The notes under the pieces are model-generated. The model was not told the DNA's origin and did no database searches. It was given only the letters and a program-made list of their open reading frames with translations. A DNA stretch of 12,374 nt, from contig CAZPBC010000054.1 of the NCBI GenBank assembly GCA_964584775.1, positions 1-12,374 of the forward strand, in the 5' to 3' direction. The DNA comes from CAZPBC01 sp964584775 (lineage in GTDB: Bacteria > Chlamydiota > Chlamydiia > Chlamydiales > SLFE01). Shown here in pieces: positions 1 to 7,309 of the stretch (its first letter is position 1; each line of letters starts with the position of its first letter). The position numbers and the translations under genes were made by a program.

Positions 1-1807
1 CATTAAGAGCAAACTCCTCAGAGGACATCTTAAGAGGTAGAAGGATGGGTTTGAGGTAAGGGTAACGCTCAAGTATCACGGAATCGTTGACTACCCAGGT
101 TCCTTCACTGAATTCAACGACCTTTAACTGTAGAGCAAGGAGAAGTGCGGCATGATACAGCTCTTTTCCAGAAAAATTGTGAATTTCTCTAAAAGCATAG
201 TCTGGATCCAGCTCAGAAAAGCAGCGCTTTGCGAGTTGGGTAAAGAGTTTTCCTGGAACAAAAGGGTTCATGTCGCGAAGGAGATTTATCAGATTTGTTT
301 GAAGTCTCTCTTCAGTCTTTTGAAGAAAAAATTCTATGAGACTTTGTTCAAAGAGAGTCAAAGAACGTTGCTCTGCTAGTCTGAACATTTTTCCGCATTC
401 CTCGCTCTCTACTAGCATGGGTGTTAAGCGATGGGTTCTGACGTAATGTACCAGCTCTTTTGGACTTTCAAAGGGAGCTGTTTTGATCCAATTGTTGATA
501 AGGTCATAGAGAAAAGATCTTCTTGGAAAACCGTTGAGAGAAAGGTAGAAGTGATCTAGAGCTTCCTTTGCTCTTGGGTCTGCTGGAAACTCTTCTTTGA
601 TGCAGGTGATGACCGCTTCAAGTAGTGGGTATCGTTCCAGGTCATAGAGGATCTGTAAGATGTTTTGACCATCTACTTGAGCACTTAGCACGTCACAAGG
701 GAGGCTTAGATATCGCTGAACGACTGCTCGCGTAGGATTGACTCTTTCCGCAAGAAGCCCCTCTATAGCTCTTTGTTGCTGGAGAGGTTTCTGCCCTTCG
801 TCAACTTCTCTATTTAAGAAATCAAAAGGATCGACAGTGCTGACCAAACCGATGAGAAGTGCTGCAATCGGGTAGGGATAGTGCATAAAGAAGGATTCGT
901 TACGTTCCTCTTCGGGGAGATTCAAGAGAATTAGAATCTCATTCAGTTTGTCGTTGGATCTTATAGAGTTTAGAAGGGAGGATTCGACGTTTATAGGGCG
1001 CCGATTTTCATCGAGGCATCCTCCGTTATTCAAAAGAAGGAAAAGGAGGTAGACTCCTGCAGTCGTGATGGTTTGTGTCCTCTCGATGCAGCGTTGTAAC
1101 GCCTCTATAGCTTGTGGGTTTCCGTCGATAAAAACCGCTTGATGGATCTGCTGAAAAAAGAGTTGAGGATCTAGACAGGGATGTGCGAGTCCAATGGGAG
1201 AGCTATTTAAGATTTCAGCTTGAAAGCGCATCGAGGCGGAGCAGTAGGCGCTGCTTGCTTCTGCTCCATATTTTGGAAGCTCTTTGAATCTGGGTGATTG
1301 AATAAACGCATGGAAGACGTCAGGAAAGACTAAAAGCTGCGTTAGACTCGCTCGTCTCCAATCGTAGACGTGGAGGTACTCTGCTGCATTTCTAGCAAAC
1401 TGAGGTGTGAAATCGGGACTTCTTAAAGTTCTAAGAATGGCTTCCAAGAGCCCACGTGGGTTTTCTTGAAAGAGGTGGGCCCAATCAGAGACATCTTTGT
1501 TTTGAATTTCATACTGTAATTCATGAATGGCAAATTCATAAGCGCTTTCTATCGAACTCCAAAAAAGGATATCGATCCCCTCGGGAAGTGTACTAGCATA
1601 AGCCTGTACTCGGCCCTCTAAATCTGTTCCAGGAATTTCACATATATGTTCTCTTAAGCAATCTAAGATGACATCGTCTACCCGTTCCTCAAGTCCTTCT
1701 GGGTGTGCTTCTTGAATGATATTTTCCCACTCATTAGGGGAGCAGTTACGAAGGATTTCCCAGTCTGAAATAGATTGGGGGATCAAGTTAGGTCTAGGTA
1801 TAGCCAT
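1..1807 (-). CDS. Large hypothetical protein, N-terminal 602 residues, paralogue of the neighbouring 1349-residue protein (3' end beyond window)
   Basis: I do not recognise a named family. The reading frame starts at an ATG at 1807 (protein begins MAIPRPNLIPQSISDW) and stays open for 602 codons to the left edge, so the C-terminus is missing. It aligns colinearly with the next gene: WEILRNCSPNEW near the start matches WNLLRSTPGTEW, HPCLD (residues 209-213) matches DPCLD, FFMHYPYP matches FFYDYPYE, and LSLNG (about 422-426) matches LSLNG. Some stretches look like degenerate ankyrin units, for example DGQNILQILYDLERYPLLEAVI, but no canonical repeat is present. There is no obvious signal peptide or membrane segment, so the protein is probably soluble. 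AAGAG lies 7 nt before the ATG. It is 99 bp downstream of its paralogue on the same strand and could share its transcript. Size, ankyrin-like character and duplication would fit a host-interaction protein, but that is inference only. Confidence 0.88.
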   Translation of the reverse strand, partial: MAIPRPNLIPQSISDWEILRNCSPNEWENIIQEAHPEGLEERVDDVILDCLREHICEIPGTDLEGRVQAYASTLPEGIDILFWSSIESAYEFAIHELQYEIQNKDVSDWAHLFQENPRGLLEAILRTLRSPDFTPQFARNAAEYLHVYDWRRASLTQLLVFPDVFHAFIQSPRFKELPKYGAEASSAYCSASMRFQAEILNSSPIGLAHPCLDPQLFFQQIHQAVFIDGNPQAIEALQRCIERTQTITTAGVYLLFLLLNNGGCLDENRRPINVESSLLNSIRSNDKLNEILILLNLPEEERNESFFMHYPYPIAALLIGLVSTVDPFDFLNREVDEGQKPLQQQRAIEGLLAERVNPTRAVVQRYLSLPCDVLSAQVDGQNILQILYDLERYPLLEAVITCIKEEFPADPRAKEALDHFYLSLNGFPRRSFLYDLINNWIKTAPFESPKELVHYVRTHRLTPMLVESEECGKMFRLAEQRSLTLFEQSLIEFFLQKTEERLQTNLINLLRDMNPFVPGKLFTQLAKRCFSELDPDYAFREIHNFSGKELYHAALLLALQLKVVEFSEGTWVVNDSVILERYPYLKPILLPLKMSSEEFALN

Positions 1808-1906
1808 AAAAATACTCTTAGTATTTAAAGTTAATTAAATTTAAATAATTTATGTAAATTATAATACAAATTAAGTTAAAAATAAATACTAATAATATTT
1901 TTAGTT
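1808..1906. other. AT-rich spacer between the two paralogous large genes, with a weak candidate -10 box
   Basis: This 99-bp spacer is almost entirely A and T. On the minus strand it contains TATAAT (1863-1858), about 50 bp before the ATG at 1807, but no good -35 box at 16-18 bp. It could hold a promoter for the leftmost gene, or the two genes could be co-transcribed. AAATACT occurs at 1884-1890 and again as both arms of the inverted repeat at 1810-1826. No intrinsic terminator is visible after the upstream gene's TAG at 1907-1909. Confidence 0.35.
1810..1826 (-). promoter_or_regulatory. Small hairpin overlapping the ribosome binding site of the leftmost gene
   Basis: A perfect inverted repeat of 7-bp arms and a 3-nt loop (AAATACT-CTT-AGTATTT on the plus strand) sits 3 nt from the ATG at 1807. 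The gene's SD-like AAGAG (1819-1815 on the minus strand) lies in its loop and one arm. All but two of the stem pairs are A-T, so it would be weak. It may modulate initiation or be a chance palindrome in an AT-rich spacer. Confidence 0.3.
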
Positions 1907-4900
1907 CTATTTATTTAAAATATAAATTTTAATTAAAGAAATCTGGAGATCCTTTTGGAGTTGGATCATCCCTGGCTCATTTTGAGGGAGTGAAGTGAGT
2001 CTTTTTTGGAGACTCTCGATTTCTCCTTTTAGAGAGGAAGTCGGGTGCTCTGCAAGGTGCCTCGCGAGCAGGGCTTGTTTCTTGGCGACCTCTTCCGCGA
2101 GCTCTTTATCCGTGCCATATTTGAAAAGAAGAAGGGGCTCGGGACCGGCACCGATCTTTAGGAGGTCACTACCCTCTTCTAGACCGGCACTGTAGGGGTC
2201 ATTGGCTCCAAAGGTCGCTTTGAAGGCGTCATTTGGGTTTCTTTCCGTCGGGAAGAGCTGTCCGAGAATGGAGTAAATATCAGCGTCTCTAAACTGCTCA
2301 AGTTCTTGCTCAAGTCCGTTCTGCTTTTTTCGACTCGAAGCTTCCAGGGCTGAAGTGATCATCACTCGACACACGTTCAGCATATCGTATACGGGTGTCT
2401 CCACTCTCCTTCTCTTTGGAGAGGGGACGGGAGAGCCAACTGGCGAGCGAGTCGGACCTTGTTTAGTTCCCCTTTGATAAAGAGAAGAAAACTTTCTAAA
2501 AAGTTGTTCCACTTCACGGAACAGCTGATGGAGTTGATCCGGAGAGTCGACTTCCTGATGAGGGATGAGTGTCCCGAAGATGGTTTTCGATGAAAAGGGG
2601 ATTGTTGGGGGCTGATCCAGTTGCTGAAGCATCTCTTTAACGGCTTGAGTTGCAAGTGGCATTTGTTCTTCTGTCTGATTTTGCTCCATTCTTGCAACGG
2701 GGCTAGACGTTCGAGTTAACTGTTCCTGTAGAGCTGTCTTTTCTTCTGAATCGGGCAGAAGATCGAGCACTCCTTTTGCCTCGATGATTCTTAATTTTAG
2801 TTGGGAAAGTTGGAAAACAGATTCTAAAACTTGAAGAGCACTTTTTCCCTGAGTTTGGTACTCATCTTTTTGTGCTTGGTCGATGATTGCATCTCTCAAT
2901 TCGTGAACATTTTCACGTCCCATTTCGATGAGTCGACCTTTCAATGCAGTCCCTCTAAATGCCAGTGCTGCTATAAAACTGGAGCGCTTTTCTGGGGGAA
3001 GTTGGCGCAAAATCTTCAGAGCAGTTTCATCATCAAGGCAGTGAGCAAGTAGAGGAGCATATGCGATGAGAATATCAGGGTCGACCGTGTGGATGATTCT
3101 AAGGAAGGGCTCTCTTCTTTCAGGACGAGAAAGAATGACATGAAGGTCTAGATTATTTAGATAGCTAGCGTAGTTAGGTAGGTGAGCGATCTCTTGGACT
3201 CTGATTTGGGAGTCGTAGAACAGACGGTGTACAGAGTAGGCGTAAGGGGAAAGGACTCGTTCAAACTCATCGATCGCCTCAGGTGTCAGTTCATCTGTTG
3301 TGCGTAATGGGTTTGCAGCTCGTACGCCTTCAGGGATCGTGTCTAGTCGATCGAGGGACTCATAATCACAAACGCTTCGTTTGACTACACCGCATAAAAA
3401 GCAGAGCTCCTGCATCGGAGTAAACCCGCGCGCACTGGTGCCTTGGTAGGGGTTCGCCCCCATTTGCACAGCAGAGAGGAAAACTCGATAGAAGTAGTCG
3501 GCAAAGTGATTATCTTGGGATTGATACCCTCTATCAAGCAAGCGGTATATGAGGGTATTCATATAGTCTAACAGGTTGACAGCATCGATGCCTGCATAAG
3601 AAACGGGAGCTTGTAGGTCGCCAGATAGGGAGAGGAGTCGGCTGAAAATAGGGAGGTAGTTGCTAGGAATTCGATGCGTTCGGGATTGCGCGAGTCGTGT
3701 TTCGCTTAGCTCACCTAGGATAAATTGAAGCGCAGGAGTCAGTCCTGGATCATTTCGATCGATCGGTTTTGAGGGATCGACCCACCCTTGTTCGACAAAG
3801 AGGTCGATGCACTCGCTGAGTTGTTGGATCTCGAGGTGGTTGAAAGCTCTTGTTCGAGGAATAAGGTAGTAGAAGGGCGTGCGGTGCTCTTCGTCGTAAA
3901 CAGAGCCGTTGACATCACCGTAGGAGGTGAGTTGTCTTAACAGTGGGACTTGCCTTCTTTTTGCAAAGTGATGGAGCAGGCAGTCTCCACTAAGTGCCAA
4001 ACAGCTATCTGGACGGAGGTCAAGAAGAGTCATCCACTCTTTGAGTTCATCTGGGTTTTCAAGGAATTCTGCGACGTAGGTTTGAAGTTTGGCGCCAAGC
4101 TCTCTTCTCTGGTTGTGAGAAAGAGTGCGAACGAGATGCAGAGGGTGAATTCCAAACACATCGCTAAAGAGATTCCAGTAAGTCTCTCGATTTTTTTGCA
4201 AGAATTCGAAAGGGGGTCGAGAAAGGCATTCTACAGCACTTCGAAAAGTCTTGTGATTTTGTACAAATGCATCGTCTGTGACTTGAACTTTCCCTTCTTT
4301 GTCTATCTGAATGATGCCCAGGTGTTTTGCTAAGCGTAACTGGATTTCAATGTTTCTTCTTGTGTCTCGAAGTTTTAACTCACTAAAAAGATAGTCTCTG
4401 TCGACTTCTCCGCAGGAATTCAGAATATCGATAACCATCGCTGGAGGGTGGTCTCTGTATAGCCATTGGAGGGTGCCCGAGGTTTGATTTCTAAACAATT
4501 TATCGAAGTGACGTATAAAAGTTTGGAGTATCGCTTCTTGATGAAGAGTCCTTTCTGGTATCTGCATGAGTTGGCATAAACTGGTCTTTCGAGAGAGAGC
4601 TGTGATCAGTCCTTTACCCTCAAGAAAGGCAACCTCTTCCACTACAGTCGAAAAGGGTAGAGTCTCGAGCCACATGAGAGCACTAGTTTGTAGATCATTG
4701 CTTTGAATAGGACCGTTTAAAGAGAGAAAAAAGCGAGAAATCACCGGAGCGTATTCTGGTTTGCGGAGTGCCCCCTTGATCAGAGCGGATAAAACTTCAT
4801 AGGAACCTCGTTTATAAAGGGCAGAAAGAACAGGGCCTTCCTCGGTTTCCATCAAGAGGAGTCCTCCGGGAGAGGAAAGAAAGAGATCAACCTGATTTGG

Positions 4901-5956
4901 AGTGAGTGTCTCATACGCACAAAGAAATTCAAAGGCTCTGACTTGTTGGAGGCGTTCGTACCCTTCTGGAGCTGTTTCAATTAACATCTCCGCTGAAGAT
5001 CTTCCTAAAGTCATTTCAAAGGGGTGAACTCCGATCTCATAAGGGTAGTCATAAAAGAACGCTTTTCGACGCTCTTCACCTGATAGTGCTAGGTCAGAAA
5101 AAAGTTTAGAGAAGAGAGGGTGGTCACGGAGGTGTTCATAGAGGGGGGCGGAGGGGGTTCTGGTCAGTCTTCCTTCTGCATCCAGCAGTCCGTGGTGTGA
5201 AAGGATCTTTAATGTCAGACACATGGATTCTCGTGTCCAATGGGTAAGCCTACCAAAAGCGCTCTTGACGCCGTCCATCATTGAAGAGTCTCCGCTTTCG
5301 AGGAGGGGAAGGTAGATGGTTTTAAAATAACACTTTCCATCTAGGCAGGGATCGCCGATGCCGTGGGGAGAGCTTCCCTCATGGATCCTTGAAATATAAG
5401 AAGAGGCAGATCTCTCATACTCTTCATTAAATGAGCTGAGGTATTCATGGCTGTTGACATCAATGCCGTGGGTCAAGATGAAGCCAAACAGACTTGGAAT
5501 GTTCAGGAGGAGTCCTAGGTTGGACCCCTTGGGTTCACTCTCGATGATGAACTGATAAGCTTTTTCGGTGAGATCAGGGGTAGTATCGGGCCTTTTTAAA
5601 AAGGAGACGAGCACTCGGACAAAAGCGTCAGGATCTTGGTCATACGTTTCTTTCCACTCAAAGACAGGCTTTTCATGAATCAGTTGGGTGAGTTTCTCAG
5701 AGGCGACTTCAAAAGCGAGGCTGAAAAGCTCTTGGTCGTTTGGTTGGTAAGTGATCGTGCGTCCCTCTAAAGTCAAAGAGCCATCTGTTGCCATGGCGAG
5801 GAGAGGAGCGTGTGCGAGCAGGCACTCTTGAATACGGATATCTACCTGATCACGTGGAAGATTGTAGGTGCGTCCGACGGTCTCCACCCACTCTGTACCA
5901 GGAGTGGACCTCAGGAGGTTCCATAAAGAGGGTGTGTTGGGTTGCGTTGAATCCAT
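1907..5956 (-). CDS. Very large hypothetical protein (about 1349 aa) with ankyrin-like stretches and a basic NLS-like motif
   Basis: I do not recognise a named family. It is a long, mostly helical-looking soluble protein without obvious signal peptide or membrane segments. Its N-terminal 585 or so residues align colinearly with the neighbouring gene (DPCLD at 202-206, LSLNG at about 411-415). Degenerate ankyrin-like segments appear near residues 655-705 (GDCLLHHFAKRRQVPLL, then DEEHRTPFYYLI) and 825-855 (AVQMGANPYQG, then GFTPMQELC). A Ser/Pro linker follows near 1170-1190 with PKRRRVE at about 1180-1186. The last roughly 80 residues are rich in Lys, Glu and Leu and may form a coiled coil. 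I chose the ATG at 5956; an in-frame TTG at 5968 would add four residues and makes the distance to the first conserved Trp equal that of the paralogue. Neither start has a clear Shine-Dalgarno. It is divergent from the permease-trpS-uvrB operon. A secreted effector role is possible but unproven. Confidence 0.9.
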   Translation of the reverse strand: MDSTQPNTPSLWNLLRSTPGTEWVETVGRTYNLPRDQVDIRIQECLLAHAPLLAMATDGSLTLEGRTITYQPNDQELFSLAFEVASEKLTQLIHEKPVFEWKETYDQDPDAFVRVLVSFLKRPDTTPDLTEKAYQFIIESEPKGSNLGLLLNIPSLFGFILTHGIDVNSHEYLSSFNEEYERSASSYISRIHEGSSPHGIGDPCLDGKCYFKTIYLPLLESGDSSMMDGVKSAFGRLTHWTRESMCLTLKILSHHGLLDAEGRLTRTPSAPLYEHLRDHPLFSKLFSDLALSGEERRKAFFYDYPYEIGVHPFEMTLGRSSAEMLIETAPEGYERLQQVRAFEFLCAYETLTPNQVDLFLSSPGGLLLMETEEGPVLSALYKRGSYEVLSALIKGALRKPEYAPVISRFFLSLNGPIQSNDLQTSALMWLETLPFSTVVEEVAFLEGKGLITALSRKTSLCQLMQIPERTLHQEAILQTFIRHFDKLFRNQTSGTLQWLYRDHPPAMVIDILNSCGEVDRDYLFSELKLRDTRRNIEIQLRLAKHLGIIQIDKEGKVQVTDDAFVQNHKTFRSAVECLSRPPFEFLQKNRETYWNLFSDVFGIHPLHLVRTLSHNQRRELGAKLQTYVAEFLENPDELKEWMTLLDLRPDSCLALSGDCLLHHFAKRRQVPLLRQLTSYGDVNGSVYDEEHRTPFYYLIPRTRAFNHLEIQQLSECIDLFVEQGWVDPSKPIDRNDPGLTPALQFILGELSETRLAQSRTHRIPSNYLPIFSRLLSLSGDLQAPVSYAGIDAVNLLDYMNTLIYRLLDRGYQSQDNHFADYFYRVFLSAVQMGANPYQGTSARGFTPMQELCFLCGVVKRSVCDYESLDRLDTIPEGVRAANPLRTTDELTPEAIDEFERVLSPYAYSVHRLFYDSQIRVQEIAHLPNYASYLNNLDLHVILSRPERREPFLRIIHTVDPDILIAYAPLLAHCLDDETALKILRQLPPEKRSSFIAALAFRGTALKGRLIEMGRENVHELRDAIIDQAQKDEYQTQGKSALQVLESVFQLSQLKLRIIEAKGVLDLLPDSEEKTALQEQLTRTSSPVARMEQNQTEEQMPLATQAVKEMLQQLDQPPTIPFSSKTIFGTLIPHQEVDSPDQLHQLFREVEQLFRKFSSLYQRGTKQGPTRSPVGSPVPSPKRRRVETPVYDMLNVCRVMITSALEASSRKKQNGLEQELEQFRDADIYSILGQLFPTERNPNDAFKATFGANDPYSAGLEEGSDLLKIGAGPEPLLLFKYGTDKELAEEVAKKQALLARHLAEHPTSSLKGEIESLQKRLTSLPQNEPGMIQLQKDLQISLIKIYILNK

Positions 5957-5980
5957 CTGATGTACCAAATTACTGATAAA

Positions 5981-5986
5981 ATTATA
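5981..5986 (-). promoter_or_regulatory. Candidate -10 box for the leftward large-gene pair
   Basis: The minus strand reads TATAAT here, 24 bp before the ATG at 5956 and 12 bp before the alternative TTG at 5968. No convincing -35 hexamer is found 16-18 bp upstream (nearest are TTAATT-like). In such AT-rich DNA a TATAAT can arise by chance, so the call rests on its position alone. Confidence 0.35.
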
Positions 5987-6041
5987 ACGAAAATAATAAT
6001 AATAATTAAGTTTAATTATCTTTTTAATTTCCCTGTTAATT

Positions 6042-6047
6042 TATAAT
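6042..6047 (+). promoter_or_regulatory. Candidate -10 box for the permease-trpS-uvrB operon
   Basis: A consensus TATAAT lies 75 bp before the first permease ATG at 6123. The -35 region is weak (TCTTTT at 17-bp spacing). Transcription would start near 6054, giving a leader of about 70 nt that contains two alternative small hairpins. Confidence 0.4.
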
Positions 6048-6051
6048 TTTA

Positions 6052-6071
6052 ATTCAGATAAATCTCTGAAT
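6052..6071 (+). promoter_or_regulatory. Operator-like 20-bp perfect dyad at the predicted transcription start
   Basis: ATTCAGA (6052-6058) and TCTGAAT (6065-6071) are exact reverse complements separated by 6 bp. Relative to the TATAAT at 6042-6047 the dyad spans about -2 to +18, where a bound repressor would block transcription. It is not a TyrR box (TGTAAA-N6-TTTACA) and I do not recognise it as a TrpR operator. It could equally be the first hairpin of the leader RNA. Confidence 0.4.
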
Positions 6072-6080
6072 AGGAGAGAT
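6062..6080 (+). promoter_or_regulatory. Alternative leader hairpin, mutually exclusive with the upstream dyad
   Basis: ATCTCT (6062-6067) can pair with AGAGAT (6075-6080) across a 7-nt loop. It shares 6065-6067 with the 3' arm of the 6052-6071 repeat, so both hairpins cannot form fully in one RNA. Its 3' arm and loop include the TAGGAG sequence at 6071-6076. The stem is short, so this is a candidate only. Confidence 0.25.
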
Positions 6081-6122
6081 CTTTGAAAGAATCCCCCGCT
6101 TCGGTACAATGCCCACAATTTT

Positions 6123-7301
6123 ATGATGAAGACGAACAAAGCGACTGTTTTTGGTGGGGCCCTCTTGATTGCGGGCTGCTGTATTGGTGCTGGGATGCTA
6201 GGACTCCCGGTTTTGAGTGCCCGCTCGGGTTTTGTGCCGAGTGGATTGGCTTTTATCTTTGCATGGGGATTCATGCTCTCTTCAGGGCTGCTCCTTTTAG
6301 AGGTGAATCTCTGGTTTAAAGAAGAGGTCAGCATCATCTCCATGGTCGGACAGACACTCGGTCGAGTGGGTCAGGCGGCAGCGTGGTTTCTTTATTTGTT
6401 TCTTTTTTACTCTCTATTGGTTGCCTATGTCGCAGGAAGCGGCGCGCTCCTTTCTGGCGTCTTGGACGACTTTGGAATTCTACTGCCCTTCTCTGTGGGA
6501 AGCATCCTTTTCACCGTCTTGTTTGCTATCCTCGTCTATATTGGTACGGGGGTGGTCGACCGTTTCAATCAGCTGTTGATGCTGGGGCTGGTGATCTCTT
6601 ACCTAGGTCTGCTGTTTTTAGGTCTAGAGCATATCCAACCACAGCTCCTAGCGCCTCGAGAGTGGTCGGCGGTGAGGCTCGTCATTCCTGCCATGGTCGT
6701 CTCTTTTGGCTTTCATAACCTCATTCCCAGCTTGACGACCTACTTCAACCACGACGCAAAACGGTTGACGAAGGTGGTGGTCTTGGGAAGTGCCATTCCA
6801 CTCGTGATTTATCTTTTTTGGCAGATGGTGATTTTGGGGATTGTCCCTCCTGAGCAGTTTGAGTTAGCGCTCGATGCGGGAGACATTGCGACCTCGACTC
6901 TAAAAAAGGTCACAGCCTCAAAAGCGGTGATGCTGCTTGCGGAGCACTTTGCCTTCTTTGCGCTCGTTTCTTCACTGCTCGCTGTCTCACTCAGTTTCGT
7001 GGACTTCTTAGCGGACGGCCTGTCGATCCAAAAGACTCCGCTCGGAAAACTTTTTCTGGTCCTCCTTTCATTTGTTCCGCCATTGATCTCCTCTTTTCTC
7101 TTTCCGGGAATCTTTCTCACCGCGTTGAGTTTTGGAGCGATCGCAGCGGCCCTTCTCTTCGGTGTGCTTCCTGCAATGATGGTGTGGAAGGGGCGAAGTG
7201 CGGGAGAGGCGGTCCTTTTGCCGGGCGGCCGCACTGCGATCGTGATGGTGTTTTTAGCAGCGTGTGCTGTGATTGGAATTAAACTTGTAGACTACCTTTA
7301 A
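6123..7301 (+). CDS. tyrP: TyrP-like aromatic amino acid permease, copy 1 (HAAAP family)
   Basis: An inner-membrane symporter-type permease predicted to import tyrosine, tryptophan or both. At 392 residues it is close to the usual 400-415 of TyrP, Mtr and TnaB. About 11 hydrophobic segments are visible, roughly at 8-31, 37-60, 86-112, 122-143, 148-168, 184-205, 216-242, 272-295, 309-333, 335-355 and 370-389. The first carries the family-like glycine-rich motif GGALLIAG..IGAGMLGLPV (residues 11-30). LEVNLW (59-64), SFGFHNLIP (194-202) and FVPPL (317-321) recur in the next gene, so the two are tandem paralogues. The frame is closed by a TGA at 6084; ATG 6123 (or 6126) is the only plausible start, and it lacks a Shine-Dalgarno. 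It is the first gene of the operon, 8 bp before copy 2. Substrate choice cannot be read from the sequence; linkage to trpS suggests tryptophan. Confidence 0.9.
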   Translation: MMKTNKATVFGGALLIAGCCIGAGMLGLPVLSARSGFVPSGLAFIFAWGFMLSSGLLLLEVNLWFKEEVSIISMVGQTLGRVGQAAAWFLYLFLFYSLLVAYVAGSGALLSGVLDDFGILLPFSVGSILFTVLFAILVYIGTGVVDRFNQLLMLGLVISYLGLLFLGLEHIQPQLLAPREWSAVRLVIPAMVVSFGFHNLIPSLTTYFNHDAKRLTKVVVLGSAIPLVIYLFWQMVILGIVPPEQFELALDAGDIATSTLKKVTASKAVMLLAEHFAFFALVSSLLAVSLSFVDFLADGLSIQKTPLGKLFLVLLSFVPPLISSFLFPGIFLTALSFGAIAAALLFGVLPAMMVWKGRSAGEAVLLPGGRTAIVMVFLAACAVIGIKLVDYL

Positions 7302-7305
7302 GGAG
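7300..7305 (+). promoter_or_regulatory. Ribosome binding site of permease copy 2, overlapping the stop of copy 1
   Basis: AAGGAG overlaps the last two bases of the preceding TAA stop and lies 4 nt before the ATG at 7310. This arrangement favours re-initiation and coupled translation of the two permeases, in contrast to copy 1, which has no visible Shine-Dalgarno. Confidence 0.75.
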
Positions 7306-7309
7306 AACA

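Noticed and set aside
152..379. 75-codon plus-strand open frame near the left edge
   Set aside because: It is antisense to the left paralogue, whose minus-strand frame is open through the whole stretch and homologous to the neighbouring gene.
3950..4333. 127-codon plus-strand open frame inside the large minus-strand gene
   Set aside because: It is antisense to a continuous 1349-codon frame whose protein aligns with its paralogue across the same region; no start signal or recognisable product.
5957..6122. T-box riboswitch or TyrR box ahead of the permease-trpS operon
   Set aside because: No AGGGTGGNACCGCG-type T-box sequence, no room for a specifier stem, and no TGTAAA-N6-TTTACA site; the dyad found has a different sequence.
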